The notes under the pieces were generated by a model. It had not been told where the DNA came from. It did no database searches and saw nothing but the letters and a program-made list of their open reading frames with translations. Made by a program: the position numbers and the translations under genes. A stretch of DNA of 64,000 nt from Pestalotiopsis fici W106-1 (taxonomy: Eukaryota > Ascomycota > Sordariomycetes > Amphisphaeriales > Sporocadaceae). This document shows positions 35,799 through 48,069 of the stretch, one piece after another. The DNA lies in the NCBI RefSeq assembly GCF_000516985.1, contig NW_006917101.1, forward strand, positions 1,219,401-1,283,400. Reading direction: 5' to 3'. How positions within the stretch are numbered: the first letter of the stretch is position 1; every line of letters begins with the position of its first letter.

Positions 35799-36373
35799 AA
35801 AGGGAGAAATTCGCGTTTCGTGTCAATGCATTTGCTGCAATGCGATTCTTGAGTAGAAACGGGGCGTGTTTATACTCTGTAATGTTAAATATGTAATGAT
35901 GTATGAGAACAAGGCTCATGTGTTTTTTTGAAAAAGTATATATGCCAAATATATAAGAAGCAATGAAATACCAAGATGATCAGCATTTGTATCTGTACCG
36001 AAGGTTATAATCCCTGTTTTATGTGGATGAGCAGAGGAGTATGATACTTGCAATGGTCGATTTGATCTTTCAGATGCATCAAGACAATGTTCAGGGAGAA
36101 TTCAATCACAGATTCGAAAAAAAGAAGAGTAATTGGACGAATCTCTTTTGACTTGGTTTCATTTTTGATCTTGTAGTTCCTTATTTGCCCGTCGAGCTTT
36201 TCATCCTAGGAAAGATGCATTTTGACTGAACTGGGCAATACTCCACAATTCGCGCTTCTCTTTTGGACCCTCATCCGCTATAAATGGACCATCATAATCT
36301 CCATATACACAAACGCCGATTCAACACACTCCAATTTCCCATGATGTTGTTTCCGATGATTCGTGATAACAAT
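35799..36373. other. Convergent intergenic region, GPI-protein to GFA gene
   Basis: Short AT-rich interval containing the 3' UTRs of both genes. No coding frame of note. Confidence 0.5.
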
Positions 36374-37143
36374 TTACTCGGGCATGTGGTCAAAGGGCTT
36401 GGCCAGCGACTCCTGGCAAAAGGGAAGCTTGCCGACGGTCCAGATTTCGGTATCCTAGAGGTTGGGGGAAAAGACTTTTGGTTAGTCCCTTGTGCTTTCT
36501 TTGGAAAATTGAGTTGAGGGGGGCTTAACAAATGGAGGAGAGGGGAAAGGGATAAAAGTCTGAGTATAAATCATAACATGACGTCACACGGAGACGAGGG
36601 GGGCGGATAACGTTGAGCAAAATCGGCAAGAGGGAGAATGCGAAAAGCATCCAGAGGGAGGGGGAGGAAAAAAAACTTACCGGCTTCAGCTTCTTCTTGT
36701 CCTCGCTGCTGAGAGTACCACCCTTGAGGGCAATGATGGGGGGAGCGGCATCGGGGTCGTGGGCAATGGGCGAGCCGCACTCGGGGCAGAAGATGCGGTG
36801 GACGTCCTGGCCCGAGGAGCCCTTCTTTGCGTAGCTCTTGGTGTTGCCGGTAATGGTGAGCTTGTCCTTGGGGACCACGACGACGAGGGCTGTCAAAAGG
36901 GGGAAAAGAATTGTGTTAGTCTACATTGTGGGAGAGCTCCTGAGGATCATTGTAAAAAGAGAAGGCTCAATGGCTCTCTTTCACACGTAAATGATCCAAT
37001 CGTATATATGATGGAAGCAACTTACAATATGTGGAACCGCTCTGACGCTGGCAGTCATCACAGTGATCGTATCCGACAATGAGAGGGTCGGCATCGACCG
37101 TGTACTTGACAGAGCCGCAAAGACAGTGACCGCTGAGACCCAT
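36374..37143 (-). CDS. GFA/CENP-V domain zinc protein (glutathione-dependent formaldehyde-activating family)
   Basis: Exons 37143-37026, 36889-36681 and 36454-36374 give 135 residues. The start MGLSGHCLCGSVKYTV has the first zinc ligand group CLCG, followed by HCDDCQRQSGSTYS and FCPECGSPIAHDPDA, the three Cys clusters typical of the GFA fold. The last exon adds DTEIWTVGKLPFCQ and ends HMPE. Members of this family bind two zincs; some were linked to formaldehyde-glutathione chemistry, but for most fungal copies the substrate is unknown. No signal peptide, so cytosolic. The splice phases 1 and 0 agree with the GTAAGT donors. A TATATAAA element sits upstream at 37311-37318, and a CRE palindrome lies in intron 2. 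Confidence 0.9.
36579..36586. promoter_or_regulatory. CRE palindrome TGACGTCA inside GFA gene intron
   Basis: Perfect eight-base Atf/CREB site in the second intron (36455-36680) of the GFA gene. The bZIP encoded at 8249-10073 belongs to the family that binds this sequence. The same word also occurs once inside coding DNA near 22344, so a chance match is possible. Confidence 0.4.
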
Positions 37144-38942
37144 GATGGCAATGTGTTCAAGTTTGTTTCTTTTGGTGGTGGTTGAGTTGTAGTTGTTGTT
37201 GTGTGAGTACGGGTAGAAGTAGTAAGGGTTGTTTTTTGTGACTAGTATAGCACAGAAGATTGATTGACGAGAAGAAGGAAACAGTATTCGACAGTGGGAA
37301 GTCTTTCTTGTTTATATAGCTACCGTCTACTCCCTGATCTTCACAGAGATACCTCAATTCCCAAATCTTATTCGACAAGAAAGTAACGGTCAGCGCTGCG
37401 GCACGTGTGTCCGCACATTGTACTTACTGCATTACACGGACCTGCTATCTACGCATTCCTGGCTCACGTTCTTGCAGCTAGCTACCAGCTACAGGTACGT
37501 ATGTACGTTGCTGCTATCCCAGAGGCATAGTGTTCTACTCTGTAGAGTTTAGGTAATTCGACGACCGAGACACAAAACACGTCCCACTTCTTTTTCTTTC
37601 CGGACCAGGATTGATCTCAAATTCATACACTGGCCTGTTTGTATCAACCTGCAAACTTGCGTAGCTTGCCCCAGGTGTCAGGCTTGTCTTCTCAGCGGGC
37701 ACCATCTTTCTTACCTGCTATAGGCAGAATGATCTGCTTTGACCTGCATTATCCCACATCCCACGCGGGTGCCACTTTTTGACACCACGATGACGATGGA
37801 GGGGTTCGAGGTGGGTGGGCTTCAGGTCTCTGTAGAATGGCGGGGTAGCTACGCTAGCTTCGTAGGTAGCTGTCCTGTCGGGGACTTAGCTCAGACTATA
37901 TCACCATAGTATGATGGTAGTACCACGGCACTAGCTTTTTTTCAGCTTTCTCAATGGGGTTCAGAAGGGGTCCTTTTTGCACGCAGCCATCTTGTACATG
38001 TAGTCAGTCGGTCAACGAGATTCTTTGAGAGAATATCAATTTCATTGGCATTGGCATTGTGAAGGGGAAAAGGTACAAGGCCTGTTCACGGTGATCAAGC
38101 ATAACGTATTGGCAAGTCCCCGTCCTTGACTCGGCCGACATCTCTCCACAGCCAAAAAAGAACATCATCTTACCTAGCCATCGTACGAATGTGACACGGC
38201 ACAGGTGGTGATGAGCTGCAAGTGCTACCTCGAAAAAAAGATGGAGCCCATGCTGCTATTTGTCATGGCCCTGCATAGCTTTTCGATCTAACCCAACAAG
38301 CAGAGATCGACCTCCCAAGCTCGCCAAGCTTACAGTATCTATCGGTTTCTTCGGGGAATAGATGGATTGTCAATTCAGGGGGTTTATGGGGAGGGGGTTG
38401 TTTTCCTTTGACAAATAATGTCGGGCGAGAAAACCGGGTGGAAACGATAAAGAGACCCTGGGCAATGGACGGATTCAGTATTTGGAATTGTTGCTTGGCG
38501 GCACTTCTGAGCTGCCCTGGAGCTCGGGCTTGGGCTGGGTGGGCTGTAACGCAGATACTCCTGCAGGACAGAAGAAAAAGTGGAACACCACGTAGGTCGA
38601 AATCCCATGTCACTGATTGTAACATTGGCTGCTGATGGTCATTCTTCATATCAGTCCAGTTCGTGAAGGTGTCACCCTTTTCTCGTTCTCAACGGTGGGT
38701 CGGATATCAATGCTTGCTGCTTTCAGGACTACCGAATCGGGGCGGTTTCATGTATCACGTTCGGTTCATCTGCAATAGATTGTACCATGACCTCACAACA
38801 CAGGTATTTGAAATCACCATATCCACACCTATTCATGAATGTTTATACGAGCATAATTAAACATCTATTTCTTGATATGATGTATTTACTACTATGATTA
38901 AGGGGAGGCATATGTGCATGTGGGCTTCAAATAAACTGCTCC
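37144..38942. other. Intergenic region, GFA promoter to galactose oxidase 3' end
   Basis: 1.8 kb. The left end is the GFA promoter; the right end is the 3' UTR of the galactose oxidase gene. The middle has many AGCTAGCTACC/AGGTACGTATGTACG and GTAGGTAGC motifs (about 37470-37510 and 37850-37875). The longest frame (minus 38263-38649, 128 codons) has no family signature. Confidence 0.45.
37311..37318 (-). promoter_or_regulatory. Probable TATA box of the GFA gene
   Basis: TATATAAA on the minus strand, about 170 bases upstream of the GFA start codon at 37143, leaving room for a leader. Confidence 0.45.
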
Positions 38943-41126
38943 TCACGGCAAGGAAATCAAAAACTGCGTCGCCACGCTCGGAACCCCGGCCCCATTGAGC
39001 GCAAAGAGCATCCAGTATCCAGGCAAGAGCACGCCGGGATCAGTCGGGAGCGTGATGCTGTAGGTCAAGGTGCCCGCATTGGTCGTTGTCAGCGGCACAC
39101 GCCTTTGGTCCGTGTTGACCGTGTGCGTGGATGAGCCGTGACGGATGAGGGAGAAAGTGGCCGCCACGTCCGTCGACACAGTAAAGGTCGCGCCTGGCTT
39201 CAGCGTCGTCGCTGATACTGTTTTGATCGTGGGCCGCGTTGCTCGGCTGCCGTCAGCATTGAACAAGTCTGGAGAGAGTATCAACGACGTTAGCTTCTCA
39301 TTGCTCTCTTGGAACGAGATGGCATCACCACACTGACAACGCGTGACCGTCGTCTGAGGTGCTGAAAGGATAGTAGACGAACACGGGAGAGCTGCTACTT
39401 ACAAGGAGGGCTATAGACTTGGGCTGTGAAGTGGTTCTGCTGACAACCAGTCCCGCAAAGCCCGCCGCCGCCACTCAGAACTGTCGCATCCGGCAACAAG
39501 AGTCCAATGCTGTGGTAGTTGCGAGGCTCGGCAATTGGGGCGACGACCGTCCAACGCAGAGTCGAGGGGTCAAAAAGCTCAGAAGGTAAGGACGACGTCG
39601 TGTCGGTGAAGGGGACCGCATAGGACTGTCCGCCAAAGACGAGCGTCTTACCGTCCGGGAGCACAACAGCGTTGGCGAATGATCGTGCGTACGACATACT
39701 GGCGACTTGGGTGACTGTTGGTGTCGCTGCAGCGTCGCCGAGCTTGATTCGGTGCACATTCTTGGTCGCGGAGGAGTCCTGGTAGCTCGGCGAGCCGCCT
39801 GCCGTGAGGATATAGCCATTCACGGCGTCGTACAAGGTGGCGGTTCCGCACATGGAATCAGGGTCCGAAGCTCGGGTTCCAGCCGACTTGTAGGATCCCG
39901 TACCGCTTACATTGAACCAATTCACTATCGGTCCTGTTAGTCGATTGTTTTGCAAAGATTAGTTCCAGTCCTTGTTATGGGTAATACTGACTTGCTTTGC
40001 TGGGCCCGGCTTGGAAGACCGAGTTCGCCTTCCATGCAAACAGCCAAGCATGATTATCCGTCCTGAAAGCCCCTTGAGCGTCAGCCGTGAGAATTGGAGT
40101 AACCGAGCATCCAGCCAGACTCGTCCAAACATTGGAAGTCGAGTTATAGATCTCGCCATTCTTCCCGCCATAGCCACCGCTCCAAGACCCGCCGATTGTG
40201 AAGATGCGCCCATCACCAATGGTCGTCTGTGCTTGGTAGCCTCTACCAATCGACATCTGGGCACCAGTTTGCCAGGCTCCAGTTGAGGGAAGGTAGTTGC
40301 TCGTTTTCTTGGCATCGTTGCCACCAGTGACCACGATCAAACCCTTGGCATCCATCGAGATACCGGGGCAGAACATGTCGTGGCCAGTGTTGGACACCAC
40401 TTTTGGCGTAACAGCCTGGGACGATGGAGTCCAAAGCGCAGTATCGGTCAGGCCAGTGCCGCCAGAGAAGAGATCTGGGCGGAAAGCTGACCAGAAGACC
40501 ACAACGTTATCCCCAGAAATGGCGCCCGCTGCAGGGACGATGGGGAGGTTGATGGTCACGTCCCAGCTGCCTTGAGACGACTTGGTGGGCGCCACGTACT
40601 TGCTTCCGTCCAGCGTCGTGTCGGGACTGTACACGTACAGCTCGGCAATGCTAGACCATTGGTTGCCAGCATCTTGAGCCTCGGACGAAGCCGTGATGCG
40701 AACATAACGGGCACTCGTGTTGGACCAGAACGAGTACTTGGTCGTAGCGTCGCTGAGCCAGTTGCCGTACGCGACGGGCGAGGACCAGGTCGTGCCGTCC
40801 GTGCTGACCGTGATGTTGTGTTGTCCAATATCTCCGTTGCGTTTGCCGTCCTGACGAGGCTGGTAGCCGAGTCCGTTGACGACGTACGACTTGAGCAGGT
40901 CTACCTGTATATAATGCGGTAGCGGTGCAAGCGAAGGACTGTATTGTGTGTGCCAAAACGTGCTAGAGTTGCCGTCAATGGCCTTTGCTGCTTCGTTACC
41001 GGACTGGACGCTATCCGCAGATGCGACCCAGCCGGTACGCGAGATGGGTTTCGCCCAGTCCCAAGTCACCTGGGAGGCAACCAGAGGGACCAGGCAGAGG
41101 CCAAAAGACCATGTGACCAGTCTCAT
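38943..41126 (-). CDS. gaoA: Galactose oxidase (AA5_2 copper radical oxidase)
   Basis: Exons 41126-39992, 39924-39403 and 39268-38943 give 660 residues. A signal peptide (MRLVTWSFGLCLVPLVAS) precedes a discoidin/CBM32-type domain (about residues 30-170, e.g. STFWHTQYSPSLAPLPHYIQ). Seven Kelch-type blades with repeated GG turns and a C-terminal Ig-like domain follow. By motif alignment to Fusarium galactose oxidase, every active-site residue is present: Cys253 (DMFCPG) and Tyr297 (RGYQ) for the thioether cofactor, Trp315 (GGSWSGG), Tyr515 and His516 (NYHSI), and His601 (STHTVNTDQRR). Spacing Cys-Tyr (44) and Tyr-Trp (18) equals the reference. The enzyme oxidises the C6 hydroxyl of galactose to an aldehyde and makes hydrogen peroxide outside the cell. 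An upstream in-frame ATG at 41153 is possible but would push the signal peptide inward. Confidence 0.94.
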
Positions 41127-43948
41127 TGTTATCCAAAAACTGTGCAAGTACAATAAACGAGAGACAAGACTAATGATTTGCCTAGTGATTTACTCGGCGG
41201 GGATAACAAAAGACCAAGACTTGTTGCGATATCAGAATTCTTAGGATGCCGAGAGACGTATTTAAGTAAACTGGACTCCTTGACCGAGGGAAAGGCCAAT
41301 GACTATTTTTGGACGTGGCATATGGCTCATGGCATGTACAGAAAGTGCGAACGACACTACAGAAGCTCAACTCGGATATCTCTTGGCATGCCTCGGCAAC
41401 CTTGCATATGGCCATAGTATACGCGCGGGGACCTGACATCCGCAAATGTGCAGTCGATCGCGATCTATCCTCTGGTTTATCTTGTATGTGACCCATCTCG
41501 AAACTGGGATTCAACACAAGCTACCATATGCACGTTCGGACAAGCTGCGTAAGCTCGCGTTGGGCAAAATAATAAGAAGAAGAAAAAAAAAGGCGGTATG
41601 CACCCACAAGCTCACCGTGGGCCGGAGTCGGAGTCCAGGCACGGAAGTCGTATAGCGATGCCTAGCCTTGTATCGTGAGGCGTGGGAAATATTGGACGGA
41701 TGTAAGCCTCATTGGTCTGACTGAATAAGCGAAGAAAGAAGAGAAAGATGGCTGGAGAAACTATGGGGTGGCAAGTGGCGTCATGCAATAAGCTTATAGA
41801 ATGGGCATCTTTTTTCAACATCTGCATGTGCATCTCCCATCGTACGACGATCGTGGATCGGCGTGGAATCAATGTTACGGACCGGTCCGTGGAGGTAGTC
41901 TCCATTCCATTTGCAAGTGCGCCCACTGGCAATGGACAGGGCATAGACACGACCACAACATCTGAAAGATACCATTAAATTGGCGTCTGCATATGATCAG
42001 GATTCTCCTTGTTCGTTGCCAAAACGCCAAAAACACAACATCTCAGCTGACAGCTCTTCCGGGGGAAATTATGACAGCCGCGACAAGCTATTCCTCGAAT
42101 ATAGACTGATGCCTGGTATTTCAGCTCTGCGCCCTGTTATCAGTCCGACTCCCAAAATGGATGAGTGTGACAGGGCCTTTGTTCCTGCAGTGACATGGCC
42201 AAGGCCAAACCCTCGTTCGGTTAACACTCCCGAGCTGCTGTTAGCCTGCTCCGATGCAGATAATTCACGAGGCGGGCCTACATTCCGGGATGTTTTCTTT
42301 TGTTTTCTTTCGTATGCGCAGTTCTATCCTTGTACTTGAGGCTGACCTGCCTCGAGAAGTGGCCCTGTGCCTCGTAGACGCAGTGCAATTCCGTTATACG
42401 ATGAAAGAGTGTGTCAGAACTATCACAGCTTATAGGTCAGAACGTGCTGAGTGAGACGAATAAATTTTCCCAAGATCTTAGGCCAAGAACTCCTCATCAA
42501 AGAATCCTTGCAGTTGCTACGGAAGATTAGAGTAGAGCAGACATCGCACAAATTACGATTTTGGTTGCTTCCTCACAATGGCATTCACGATATTCCCATC
42601 TGCACGACTATCAAAGACGAGTAGACTACCCAATCGGTATCACAATTCCAGAGTTCTAATTTTGGGTCCGCGGTGACGGCGGCCTCTTAGCTTGCGCAAT
42701 CTGTATATCAGGATTCACTGAACGAATAGAAGACACTCGGTTGCTTCCGAGCTGGAACCACCTTCTCAATGGGGAACAGCCGCAGAGAACGACCCCTGTC
42801 GCTGCGCATCGCACACGGACAACGCTCAACGGTGAGCAGCACGTGGGGTGGTTCAAAAGCAAGTGCAAAAGACGTTGGGAATGAATCTTTGATGGATGGC
42901 TATTGAAGTTTATTAGATTGGAGGAAAAAATAAATGAGGTTGGTAGCATTGGAACTAAGCACTGGGAGCACGCGCTACTGTACGTGATATTCGACATCCT
43001 GATTGCCTGGATCGACTATTTGATGCCAACAGGAATCTTGAAACCAATTCCAGGTACATGGCAAACATCTCGGTGAGATCCTGGCAAGAGCACGCGAACT
43101 ATTGACGAACAAATCCCGATGACTTGGTCGCCAAAAGAGGCCGATGACACCCTATCTGGCCGCTGACTGCAGACGGCGGGAGGTGGGAGCAATCGGGTCG
43201 TCGAGATCATGTTTGTGCAAGTGAAAAAGTCTTGATAGGCTATTTGCGCTGCCTTGAGGGTACATGGCACGATATTCTTTGAGAGTGCTCGACAGAATGG
43301 ACGGATGGAACGTGGGCTCGGAGCCCTCTTGTCTCAGTGTTCTAGACAGTGTTGTAATGATTCAAGAGAATATCGCTAGGATTAAATGATCTCAGCAGTA
43401 AAGATTCACATGAAAAGGCTTGGAGTCGGACAATTCTTCAAGTGAGCTACGACCAGGGTAGCATGACGAGCTCGATCATCAAGCTATCTTCCCCTGGCTG
43501 TTGTATTCGATTTGCACCATAATCGCACAAGCCTGTGTGTGCCATGCGGCATGATGTATGCAATTCAACAAAATATGGTCAGCCAACTAACACTAGATTG
43601 TGTTTCTGCCTCCACGCTGAATCAGCAGGTTTGGATTGGCAATATGCACATCGCAGTCATCAACCCCGTCGCTTAAGCATCCGAGCCTGCGGAACCCACT
43701 TGGCAGATACGCGGCGTGGGGTGTTCTTGACCCTAAATGGCAGTTCAGCCGCACAATGCCTCACGGATGCTTGCCTTGAAAACAAGATGTTCTGGATCGA
43801 GATGGATTCATCGCGATTCTAGACTGCTGCCGGTCTTCCGCGCTGTAGTCCGCATACATCCTCGGTTGACTTCACAAACAAGAGGTTCAAGTCGTCCGTG
43901 CTAGCCGCGGGTGCATGTGGCTCATCCACCATTTGGCGTTTGCACTGT
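41127..43948. other. 2.8 kb intergenic region
   Basis: Left end is the galactose oxidase promoter; right end the 3' UTR of the DUF1365 gene. Frames of 119 codons (plus 41980-42339, no ATG start) and 114 codons (minus 41612-41956) have no visible domain. Nothing else recognised. Confidence 0.45.
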
Positions 43949-45827
43949 TCATGGAGTCAAGTTCCAAGCCGAGAGAACCCTCAAAGCTAGTTGTTCCAGC
44001 CACAGCAGCTCTAGACTCCCCAGAGCGATCCGGTCTGCTACAAACATGCGCAGTAAGAGAGACCTATAGACCTTCTTCTCTGTGTCCGATTCGTGCTCTA
44101 GGACATATGCATCCATGGAAGATATCCTGAAATCTCTGATATCTGTCTTGACATGCGTGTCTGGGGGTTTGCTGGAGGCCTGAGCAGATGTCAATGGCCG
44201 CTCTATCCGCTGAGGCCTTTGTCGAAGACTTTGAATAAGCTTGAAGCATCCAAAGTCTACAATATTTCGAGTGGCAAAGGCCGGCGGCGGCTTCTTGAAA
44301 ATCAATTTCGGAAGTAGTTCTGGTTTAGATATCCAAATCGTGCAATTGTCGTGGAGTTCGCAAAACAAAGCCTCAAGATCATGAGCGTAGTAAGCGAATC
44401 TGGTGTAGAATACCGGTGTCAATACCTTGAATTCCAACACATTTCTGCCGTTGTCGATACTTTCTTGAGCTGATGGAGACATCATAGTCTCCCCTTCAGC
44501 ATTCGAGACGCCGCTAGGGATATATTTGACCTCCACCACAGCTGGGGTTTGGTTCACTAGATGTCGAAGGTATCGTCGGAATATAGCCTCGAGTTGACGC
44601 TCCGTATCATCCGCCCGGCGACCCATACTTTCCTTCAGTGGCTCTGGCCGGTACCAGACATGGAGCTGACGCTTGAAAAACAGGACGCCAGCCTCCTTGA
44701 CAATTCGTGGGAAGGTGACGAACCCGACCCACCACCAAGAGAATAAGAATTTGAGCTTCCGCCATGTTGTCATCGTCATTGGGTCTATGGCAGCTCCGTC
44801 GGAAAAGATGCGGGCGACGAGTTTTGCATGTGATTTGGACGAGAGTAAATTGATGGTGCTGTCAATCGAGCCGCTGCCCTCGAGCATTGGCGCAAACGGG
44901 TCATGTGCAACAAGTGAGTAGCCGCCTTTTCGTGAGTTGAAAGGCGAAACATGAAAATCCTTTGGCCAAGCACGGCGCATTGTGGTCGTAGATGGCTTGG
45001 TCAGCGGTTTCACATCTACCCCCGTCTCGGCGAGTATTTCGTCTGCTGTCTTGGATGAAGGGTCATCCGACGACAGGAAATACATGCGCCGCTCGTCAAA
45101 GGTATTGTTGACCTCTAGTATCATGGCAGTCATTTCTTTCTCGGCGGAATATAGATACCAAAATGAAACAGGGTTGAAGTGGTATCCTAGCAGTTTAGCC
45201 GCAGTGGTAAGGTAGGCAAAGGGATACCGGGATGGGTCGACACCCTGCCACAACGTCAGCGATATTTAAATGCAGAGTCCAAGATGAGCGTACTTGAGAT
45301 GTGAGATATTTGTCCAACTTTTGTCTCAAGGTCAGATGACCGCTGCCTCTTTCAAGATAGTCGGCAGAGTGAATCTGATACCACCCCTTCCTTGCCGTGT
45401 TAGGTGGCCCGGTCGCTATCATACCGTTCGCGTCACCTTCCCAGCCAACAGGTACACCGACCATGAGGTAGGAGTATTTGAAGGAATGTTTCTTTGGAAA
45501 CAGTCTGGTGTGAGTGGTCTGGCACGGAAAAAGCAGCGGCTTTAATGGCCCGGCTGTTTCTCCAGAGGTGCTCCGTATGCCCAATCGACTCCATCGCCAA
45601 ATTAAATAAAGTAAACCGAGAGCCGCGGCGGTAGAATAGAGCACCGACACATCATATGAATGGTGTTGCCATAGAGGAACCAGCGCCTGGCCTTTCTGCC
45701 ATCTCTTCCACAATGTCACGGCGACCAGCACGTATGCGTCATTGGCGGAGCCGAAGAGCAGATAGTAACAGGCCGACAGAATGCCTGCGACGCCGACCTG
45801 CCGCGGGAGTTGGCGAATGATTTCCAT
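43949..45827 (-). CDS. DUF1365-family protein, membrane-associated
   Basis: Exons 45827-45294 and 45244-43949 give 609 residues. The N-terminus carries about two hydrophobic helices (VGVAGILSACYYLLFGSA and VLYSTAAALGLLYLIW). The DUF1365 domain then begins with THTRLFPKKHSFKYSYLMVG and continues across the intron into DPSRYPFAYLTTAAKLLGYH, NPVSFWYLYS, EVNNTFDERRMYFL and KDFHVSPFNSRKGGYSLVAHDPF. DUF1365 proteins in bacteria often sit beside an FAD-dependent amine-oxidase-like gene and a cyclopropane-fatty-acid synthase. No such partner is present here, which is usual in fungi. Function unknown; a role in lipid modification is only a guess from the bacterial context. The C-terminal 150 residues are less conserved in appearance. 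Confidence 0.88.
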
Positions 45828-46718
45828 TTGACCCGAGCAATTGCAGAGCCCAGATGTCTGATTTGCGACACGACGGCCCTGTGGTTGACCTTGAAGCCCG
45901 TGTGCAACAACAGATTTCGGTCCACACCGTCGCCGCGCAATCTAGCTCGTCAGATATATGACGAAGAAAGAGAAATCAATGACTAAACCATAGTTTTCAA
46001 CAAAACAAAGACAGGAAATGTGAAGTTGCGATGCCTCAACCATGATACGATTCCCATGCAAGCTGCCCCCACTGGGCTTGTCCGAGCGCATCGGCTTCAT
46101 ACACGCATCGGTAGCATACGGTCATGGATGCATAAATTCCTCACCTAGATGCCGAGTGTCTCCCCACCAAAGCTAGCGTTCCTGCCCCGAAGTGTAATGC
46201 GCCACAGAATGATCAAAGGATGGATGAATTTGAAGCCACACAAACATCCCACCATTCATTTTGACGCCTCAATTCGACCGTCATCAGTCCCATCGGAGTT
46301 AAGGCCACAATGTCCTCTCGAGGCAAAAATAAGCCAGCCCTTTTTCGCGCTTGCCCTGGCAGTCAAGCAGTTGTGCCTGATCCGTGCTCAGCTTTAGTGC
46401 AGTATGTGTGCAGGTGCAGTCACTGCGAAGTCAGGCAATGGACGCCCCGAAAAGTTGCCTCCCCGACTGAGTCAGCGGGGTGGCCGACCCAGACAGACAT
46501 CAGCCTCTCCCTCAGCCCCTCCAGAGTGGCCTATAATTCCATGTCATTCCACGCGACCACTACATCATTGCAAACTTCGACTCCATTCCCAATTGCTTAC
46601 ACGCAACTCTGGTCACTACTCCAAATCCCAACAAGGACACCACAACCACCAAACACAACAAGCAATTCTTCTATTTTCCGTCACCTCCACCAAGTCACTG
46701 TAATCCAAATCGTTCAAG
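45828..46718. promoter_or_regulatory. Divergent promoter region, DUF1365 gene / MBF1
   Basis: The two genes are head to head. The last 170 or so bases before the MBF1 start (about 46550-46718) are a C/A-rich, G-poor leader, the kind seen at highly expressed fungal genes. No TATA box identified. No credible gene. Confidence 0.55.
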
Positions 46719-47387
46719 ATGTCTGACGACTGGGATTCCGTTACCAAGATTGGCGCCCGCACCCGCGGAGGTGGTGCCTCCCAGCGCGAGACCGTTGTCA
46801 AGAGCGCATCGGCCCTGAACGCAGCCCGCAGATCTGGAGCTGCCATCAGCACCGAGAAGAAGTACGCTTCATCCAACGCCGTACGTAGTCCTACATGACT
46901 TCTGTTCCCCCCTTGCATTGCCCTGCCCATGACGCAGCTGCGTCATAATTCCCCTCCCGAACCACAGTCCCGGGATTGTGCTGCAGCACATTGCCCCCTT
47001 GCATGAGCCTCTAATCCATCAAGACGTATCAATCTGCTATCTAGTCAATGTTGTGGAACATGTCACTTACAAGGTCTTATTTTGCAGGGTGCTGCACCCG
47101 AAGGACAAAGATTGACCAAGGTTGATCGATCAGACGACATTGTCAAACCCAACACAGTGGGAAGGACCGTCGGAGAAGCGATCTCAAAAGCGCGAATGGC
47201 AATGACACCAAAATTGAGTCAGAAAGATCTGGCGACGCGGATCAACAAAACCCCAGCTATCGTCAATTCCTTCGAGAAGGGCGAAGCAGCACCTGACCAG
47301 AGCATCCTGGCCGCCATGGAGCGCGTGCTTAACGTCAAGCTCAGAGGCAAGGACATAGGCCAGCCAAAGTTCGCAAAGAAGTCCTAA
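46719..47387 (+). CDS. mbf1: Multiprotein bridging factor 1 (transcriptional coactivator)
   Basis: Exons 46719-46880 and 47088-47387 give 153 residues, the usual length. The start [19 protein letters not shown] and [20 protein letters not shown] form the MBF1 N-terminal domain. The second exon has [20 protein letters not shown] and [20 protein letters not shown], the helix-turn-helix (Xre/cro-type) domain, ending [15 protein letters not shown]1 bridges bZIP activators such as Gcn4 to TBP and also helps ribosomes hold frame after collisions. The 207-base intron with GTACGT donor and TTTTGCAG acceptor keeps phase 0. The start is fixed by conservation of the first ten residues. Confidence 0.96.
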
Positions 47388-48069
47388 GGATAGAATCAAG
47401 AAAAAGGGAACAACATCGGCACGAAATGAACATGATGGCGGCATGTTGGACGAGACACTGTATCAAGTCTTGGGGCTCGATATGTGATACAATTCTGCAG
47501 AATCCCAATGATTCCAGAGTAGGCAAATCCTGCGCATAGTCCTTAGATTGTTTTTTCTTGAAAAAGACTAGAAAAATAGACATCTTTCAGAGCCACGATG
47601 TGTTTGGATACAGCCATGGGATTGCCTTCCAGAGAAATGGTTGTTTCATCTTGGATTTTTGACACGGAGCAAGGCTGAGCAAGCACATTATATTCACATT
47701 CGCCTTGTTTATATGTGCTTGCAAGTTGGCCCAGCCTTTTATGAGAATGTCGTCACACAGAGACTTGAGTAAGCAGCCGCAGGTAGGCCACATGATCCAG
47801 TTATTTCTGGTGCACTGCTCAGTCATCGTGAACTTGAGTCTGGCATTTGTGTGCTACGACCTCATTTGATTCGAGCTGCATTATTATCATCTTGTGCTTC
47901 TGATTGAAGAGGTATCTGGCAAAATTCCAAAAAGCCCAACTGGGTATGCTATGTTATGCTATGCCATGCGCCATGATGCTCATTCCCGAAAGACGTGAAA
48001 TCCAAAGAACCAGAAATCCAAAAACGACAATACGCATGTGCCTTCCGAGAAATAATCGACTCCTGCACC
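47388..48069. other. Convergent intergenic region, MBF1 to cdt1
   Basis: 3' UTRs of both genes. Includes a short TATGCTATG repeat near 47946-47963. No credible coding frame. Confidence 0.5.
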
